Translations under genes and position numbers: made by a program
DNA from: an uncultured Jannaschia sp.
GTDB lineage: Bacteria; Pseudomonadota; Alphaproteobacteria; Rhodobacterales; Rhodobacteraceae
Length of the DNA: 64,000 nucleotides
Assembly: GCA_947494145.1 (NCBI GenBank)
Contig: CANLTZ010000003.1
Coordinates: forward strand, 392,980-456,979
Reading direction: 5' to 3'
Shown: in pieces, positions 60,758 through 64,000 of the stretch
Numbering within the stretch: the stretch's first letter is position 1
How the letters are laid out: every line of letters starts with the position of its first letter
The notes under the pieces: generated by a model
What the model was told of the DNA's origin: nothing
What the model saw: only the letters and a program-made list of their open reading frames with translations
Database searches by the model: none

Positions 60758-61124
60758 CACCCTTCAAACGGACCTCCGTTGCAAAAGGTGCGAGAACGAG
60801 ATTTGCCCGCAGCGGTATGCGGCCTTCTTCCTGGCAAAAATATCCAAATCCCTAACGGGCCGACTGACACGCACCCAAGCACGTCTGGGATGCCAGATGT
60901 AACCCTTCACCTTGGCACAAACCGGTCCATCGGTGGGCTGCCGTCAGGAGAGAGCGGCGCGCCAATAACCCAAAGACTGCGATCGGCGGGCCAGGGGCCG
61001 ACGCGGCCATGACACTGCCTTTCAAATCAATACCCCATCCGCACATGCGCTGATTCTGTTCGTCGTCTCGTCCCGAAAGCATCGCAAGATGGTTGAAAGC
61101 ACCTCAAAGACAAGGCGCGTCCCG
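60758..61124. other. Gene-free gap with a dispersed motif
   Basis: No gene is seen in this 367-base gap. CTTCCTGGCAAAAATATCC at 60827-60845 is the exact reverse complement of 42040-42058. A weak Cys-operon terminator may lie at the left edge (ACGGACCTCCGTT, 60770-60782). The rest shows nothing definite. Confidence 0.5.
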
Positions 61125-61814
61125 TCACACCCACTCCACCCCATCCCCACTCTCCAACATCTCGGCGATGGCATCGGTCGACGCGCGCCCAGCCACCACT
61201 TCGGCATCCAGCGCCGCTTCGGCCTGCGCCACCACTCCGGCGGCCGCAATGACTGCGCCAATCATGGCAAAGGGCACAACAACGACGCCGTCTCGGTCCG
61301 CCACGATCACATCGCCCTGCCCCACCCGCTGTCCGCCCACCTGGACCGGCAGGCCCACCGTGCCCGGCCCGCGGGCCACGGGCGAATTGGGCGTGAGCCC
61401 GGTGCACCAGCATGCCAGCCCCACCGCCTCCAACCCATCCAGGTCGCGCAGCGGGCCGTCCGTCACGAAGCCCGCAGCGCCGCGGTTCTTGAGCATCCCC
61501 ATCACCCGATCCCCCGCGGCGGCGCAGCCGCGATGCCCCTGGGCCTCGGCCACGATCACGTCTCCTTCCTGTGCAAAATGGATGGCGGCGAGCGTGGCCA
61601 GTAGGTCGCCCGGCTGATTGCCTGCCACCAAGGCCGGCCCGCAGGCCTTCTGGGGCAAACCGGGTAAAGGCGCGATATCGTCGGACATGGCCCCCGCGCC
61701 ATACATCGCATCGAGAACGAAGCCCGTCGGAAACCCGGCCAAAGCCGCCACCTGAGCGGGCTCAGGTCGGCGCAAGTTGCGCGCGATGCGCAGGCGTGCC
61801 GGTTCTTCGATCAT
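61125..61814 (-). CDS. RraA-like family protein
   Basis: 229 residues. RraA-fold features are LVAGNQPGDLLATLAAIHFAQ, then GDVIVAEAQGHRGCAAAGDRVMGMLKNRGAAGFVTDGPLRDLDG with the metal-site Arg/Asp, and a late GDVIVADRDGVVVVP. Members include RNase E inhibitors and HMG/CHA or oxaloacetate aldolases. With no neighbours in a shared operon, which one is not readable; the aldolase type is more common in this lineage. Confidence 0.85.
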   Translation of the reverse strand: MIEEPARLRIARNLRRPEPAQVAALAGFPTGFVLDAMYGAGAMSDDIAPLPGLPQKACGPALVAGNQPGDLLATLAAIHFAQEGDVIVAEAQGHRGCAAAGDRVMGMLKNRGAAGFVTDGPLRDLDGLEAVGLACWCTGLTPNSPVARGPGTVGLPVQVGGQRVGQGDVIVADRDGVVVVPFAMIGAVIAAAGVVAQAEAALDAEVVAGRASTDAIAEMLESGDGVEWV

Positions 61815-61866
61815 GGATCGTCCCCCTTTGCGCTGACCATGGGCGCGGGGCGGTCAGTTCTACAAC

Positions 61867-61893
61867 AAAAAAAGGCCGCGCATTTGCGCGGCC
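61867..61893 (-). terminator. Rho-independent terminator of the Ala/Glu-rich protein gene
   Basis: On the minus strand a perfect 9-bp stem (GGCCGCGCA with TGCGCGGCC, 61874-61893) is followed by seven T bases (AAAAAAA on plus at 61867-61873). It lies just after the stop at 61917. Confidence 0.88.
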
Positions 61894-61916
61894 CGATCCC
61901 TGTCTTTGTAAGCGGT

Positions 61917-62969
61917 CTATTCAACAACAAGCCGTTCCCTCAACTGCTCGATCACGCCTTCGACAAGTTGCGGATTGTCCCGCGCGCTTTCAACGGCTGT
62001 CCGCAGGCCCGTTTTCGCCAAAGCGTTCAGATCCGACTCGTCAATATAGGTAAGGATCGCATCCGCATCGAACCCCTCGGGCGTCAGCAGCGTCGAGATA
62101 TCCGCTTGGCCAGCCTCAGCCGCGTCCGCCGCGACCTCTTCAGTCGCCTCCGTGGCCCCCTCGGTGACAACGTCCGTCGCATCTTCGGTGCCGTCGGCAG
62201 CGGCATCTGCCGCGCCTTCGACGGCGTCGGTGGCCTCGGTTGCTGCATCCGTCGCCCCGTCGACCGCGTCCGTAGCTTCCTCGGTCGTCTCCGCGGCAGC
62301 ATCTGTTGCTTCCTCGGTCGCCTCGGTCACGGCGTCTTCTGTCGCTTCAGCAGCACCCTCGGCAGCATCCGTGGCCAGATCACCGGCATCATCTGCCGCC
62401 TCTACGGCTGCGTCTGTCGCGTCTTCCGTCGCCTCCGCTGCGCCATCCACGGCGTCCGCTGCCAGATTGCTTGCTTCGCCCGCCGCATCAGAAGCCGCGT
62501 CGGCAGCGCCTTCCGCCGCGTCCGTCGCACCGCCAAGCGCATCTTCCACCGCGCCTTCGACGGCCTCGGCCGCATCGCCTGCCGCATCTGCGGCGGCCGC
62601 AGCCCCCTCGGTCACCGCATCCACGGCGTCTTCGGCAGCCTCGGTTGCACCATCCACCAGAGCCTCCGCCTCAGACGCGGCTTCACCCACAGCGCCTTCA
62701 GTGGCCTCCGTGCCCGAATCGACGGCGGCTTCCACCTCATCCGTGGTCTCTTCGACCACTTCGGCAGCCTCTTCCGCGGGCGCATCCTCGGTCTCGACGG
62801 GATCGGGCGCGGCAACTTCTTCTTCGGCAGGCCCGGCATCATCAGTTGTCGCGGGCGCCTCCGCCGGCGCTTCGACCACGGCATCCTCGCCGGAAATGCG
62901 GTCGATGACGATCCAGGCCAAGGCGGCCACGACCAGAACGGCCAGGCCGACGATCAAGTTGCGGGACAT
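61917..62969 (-). CDS. Membrane-anchored acidic alanine-rich repeat protein
   Basis: 350 residues. One N-terminal membrane segment (LIVGLAVLVVAALAWIVI) anchors a very acidic Ala/Glu/Asp/Thr-rich region (about 25-285). Repeats of the form 'A-x-E-A-T-(D/E)-A-V-(D/E)-G-A' dominate it, likely forming extended helix outside the membrane. A short different C-terminal domain follows (ISTLLTPEGFDADAILTYID, LNALAKTGLRTAVESARDNP, LVEGVIEQLRERLVVE), which looks folded. Function is unknown; a periplasm-spanning or stress-related filament is possible. It has its own terminator. Confidence 0.78.
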   Translation of the reverse strand: MSRNLIVGLAVLVVAALAWIVIDRISGEDAVVEAPAEAPATTDDAGPAEEEVAAPDPVETEDAPAEEAAEVVEETTDEVEAAVDSGTEATEGAVGEAASEAEALVDGATEAAEDAVDAVTEGAAAAADAAGDAAEAVEGAVEDALGGATDAAEGAADAASDAAGEASNLAADAVDGAAEATEDATDAAVEAADDAGDLATDAAEGAAEATEDAVTEATEEATDAAAETTEEATDAVDGATDAATEATDAVEGAADAAADGTEDATDVVTEGATEATEEVAADAAEAGQADISTLLTPEGFDADAILTYIDESDLNALAKTGLRTAVESARDNPQLVEGVIEQLRERLVVE

Positions 62970-63164
62970 GTACGGTCCTCCCTATACGATTCTGAAAACT
63001 TGCCCGTGCTTGGACCAACTATGCCACAGCCTCAATCCGAAACCCCTGCGGGCCTCTGCCACCCCCCTGCGAACCGGCGACGGACCGCTTGCGGCACCTT
63101 GAAGAAAATCCCTAGTCACGCTACCTTGGCACCCTAATTTGAAACGATCTAAAGGACCACGACC

Positions 63165-63710
63165 ATCGCCCGCAGACCCCACAACGCGCCGCCCACGCGC
63201 GACACCGGCCCCCGCACAAATGACCGTATCCGTGCCGTCGAAATCCGCCTGATTGGCGCCGATGGCGAAAACGTCGGCGTCGTCTCGCCCGCCAAGGCCC
63301 GCTCTATGGCTGAAGAAGCCGGCCTCGACCTGGTCGAGATCAGCCCGAATGCCAATCCGCCGGTCTGCAAGATCATGGATTTCGGCAAGTTCAAATACGA
63401 ACAGCAGAAGAAAGAGGCCGAGGCTCGCAAGAAGCAGAAGACGATCGAGGTGAAGGAGGTGAAGTTCCGCCCCAACACCGACACCCACGACTACGACGTC
63501 AAGATGCGCAATGTGACCCGCTTCCTGGAAGCGGGCGACAAGGTGAAGGTCACCCTCCGCTTTCGCGGCCGTGAAATGGCGCACCAAAATCTGGGGCGCG
63601 AACTTTTGGAACGCGTGGCCGAGGACACAAAGGAAATCGGCAAGGTGGAAAACTTCCCGAAGATGGAAGGCCGCCAGATGGTCATGATGATCGGTCCGAC
63701 TGTGCGGTAA
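63165..63710 (+). CDS. infC: Translation initiation factor IF-3
   Basis: 181 residues starting at ATC (63165), 8 bases after AAAGGA. The frame is open from there and gives the conserved N-terminus [20 protein letters not shown]. The first ATG, at 63306, would delete the N-terminal domain. Motifs include [25 protein letters not shown] and [20 protein letters not shown]-3 rejects non-canonical start codons, so a rare start lets it limit its own synthesis, as with AUU in E. coli. Confidence 0.93.
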   Translation: MARRPHNAPPTRDTGPRTNDRIRAVEIRLIGADGENVGVVSPAKARSMAEEAGLDLVEISPNANPPVCKIMDFGKFKYEQQKKEAEARKKQKTIEVKEVKFRPNTDTHDYDVKMRNVTRFLEAGDKVKVTLRFRGREMAHQNLGRELLERVAEDTKEIGKVENFPKMEGRQMVMMIGPTVR

Positions 63711-63719
63711 CACGCCAAG

Positions 63720-63745
63720 GGGACCGGAAGCGTACCTCCGGTCCC
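63720..63745 (+). terminator. Hairpin after infC
   Basis: GGGACCGGA (63720-63728) pairs perfectly with TCCGGTCCC (63737-63745) ten bases after the infC stop. No T run follows directly; the two palindromes further on may complete termination. Confidence 0.6.
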
Positions 63746-63772
63746 ACATCTCTCCAAAATCTCAGTTGGCGA

Positions 63773-63823
63773 GGAAATCCTTATGTTAAGGATTTCCCAC
63801 AAAAGTCTTGGTTCAAGACTTTT
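63773..63823. repeat. Second double-palindrome element
   Basis: GGAAATCCTTA-TGT-TAAGGATTTCC (63773-63797) and AAAAGTCTTG-GTT-CAAGACTTTT (63801-63823) stand in tandem. Both the arrangement and the AAAGTCTT...AAGACTTT arms repeat the pair at 17984-18031. The rest of 63824-64000 has no gene. Confidence 0.75.
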
Positions 63824-63978
63824 TCACCAGTTTTTTCACGGCGCGTTGTATCAGGTTTGTGCCTGGCGTTTTTGGCTGAGGGGCGGGAGGTGCGTCATGT
63901 GCCGGGTGTGCGGCGGATATTGCTCGTGGATGGGTTGGGGAATTTGCGGAGTCTGTAGGCCCCTGTTTGGCCGCCTGA

Positions 63979-63999
63979 GCCGGGGGTTTTGCACCCCCG
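63979..63999. repeat. GC hairpin at the window end
   Basis: CCGGGGGT-TTTGC-ACCCCCGG is a perfect 8-bp stem near the right edge. It may belong to an element or terminator continuing outside the window. Confidence 0.5.
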
Positions 64000-64000
64000 G

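Noticed and set aside
62084..62884. Possible CRISPR-like or satellite repeat
   Set aside because: The repetition is codon-level degeneracy of an Ala/Glu/Thr-rich coding sequence; there are no constant repeats with unique spacers.
61839..63137. Long plus-strand frames opposite the Ala/Glu-rich protein, looking repetitive
   Set aside because: The minus-strand frame has a membrane anchor, a folded C-terminus and a matching terminator. The plus frames are mirror images of its repeats.

Overview
This window looks like a piece of a Rhodobacteraceae (Roseobacter-group) alphaproteobacterial chromosome. The evidence is a GC-rich, tightly packed gene layout with many 4-base stop/start overlaps, together with characteristic gene sets: a siroheme synthase-DUF2849-sulfite reductase-cysH-DUF934-fpr cysteine operon, a cdd-deoA-deoB-add-upp salvage operon, a YeeE/YedE sulfur pair, LysR-controlled pca genes, a TctABC transporter and an RTX-Hint protein. 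The assignment rests on gene content and style, not on a database search.

Layout. 0.5-2.4 kb: a TfoX C-terminal-like protein, a secreted Pro/Ala-rich protein, then (minus strand, to 6.3 kb) the nucleoside salvage operon cdd-deoA-deoB-add-upp. 6.4-14.5 kb: a Tat-exported YHS protein, an exported metallo-beta-lactamase-fold protein, gltX, an alpha/beta-hydrolase-OsmC fusion, a repeat-rich gap, an unusual hybrid histidine kinase and prpE. 14.6-18.0 kb: a seven-gene, almost fully overlapping operon joining a persulfide-dioxygenase-like protein, YeeE/YedE sulfur transporters and a TIGR01244 protein to a three-subunit nitrile hydratase/thiocyanate hydrolase. 18.0-25.1 kb: a peptide ABC transporter (binding protein and two permeases on minus, a fused double ATPase on plus) with an ArgE-like deacetylase. 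25.5-31.4 kb: a LysM-TRAP binding-protein fusion, an M20 amidohydrolase, a small secreted protein, an acyl-CoA synthetase and a lipoprotein; then moaA.

32.4-41.9 kb is a catabolic island. pcaC-pcaH-pcaG-BKACE run leftward; pcaQ, a second LysR gene, tctC-tctB-tctA and a 3-dehydroshikimate dehydratase (QuiC-type) run rightward. Together they read as uptake of a carboxylated ring compound (quinate/shikimate type), conversion to protocatechuate and ring cleavage, with a BKACE enzyme possibly handling the beta-keto acid. 42-46 kb is an accessory stretch (membrane protein, decayed AraC-like remnant, RTX-Hint protein). 45.7-49.6 kb holds an AraC-family regulator and genes whose upstream regions carry two copies of a matching, identically spaced operator. 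49.6-54.4 kb is a second accessory stretch: a decayed IS1182-type element, a ferredoxin, sixA and a large TPR protein followed by a degenerate copy of its own C-terminus.

54.4-60.8 kb is the cysteine/siroheme operon with a divergent Lrp/AsnC regulator and two similar 15-bp operators 74 bp apart. 60.8-64 kb has a RraA-like protein, an acidic Ala-rich membrane-anchored repeat protein, and infC with a rare ATC start. Several palindromic repeat families lie between genes. No rRNA, tRNA, CRISPR array or prophage was seen.
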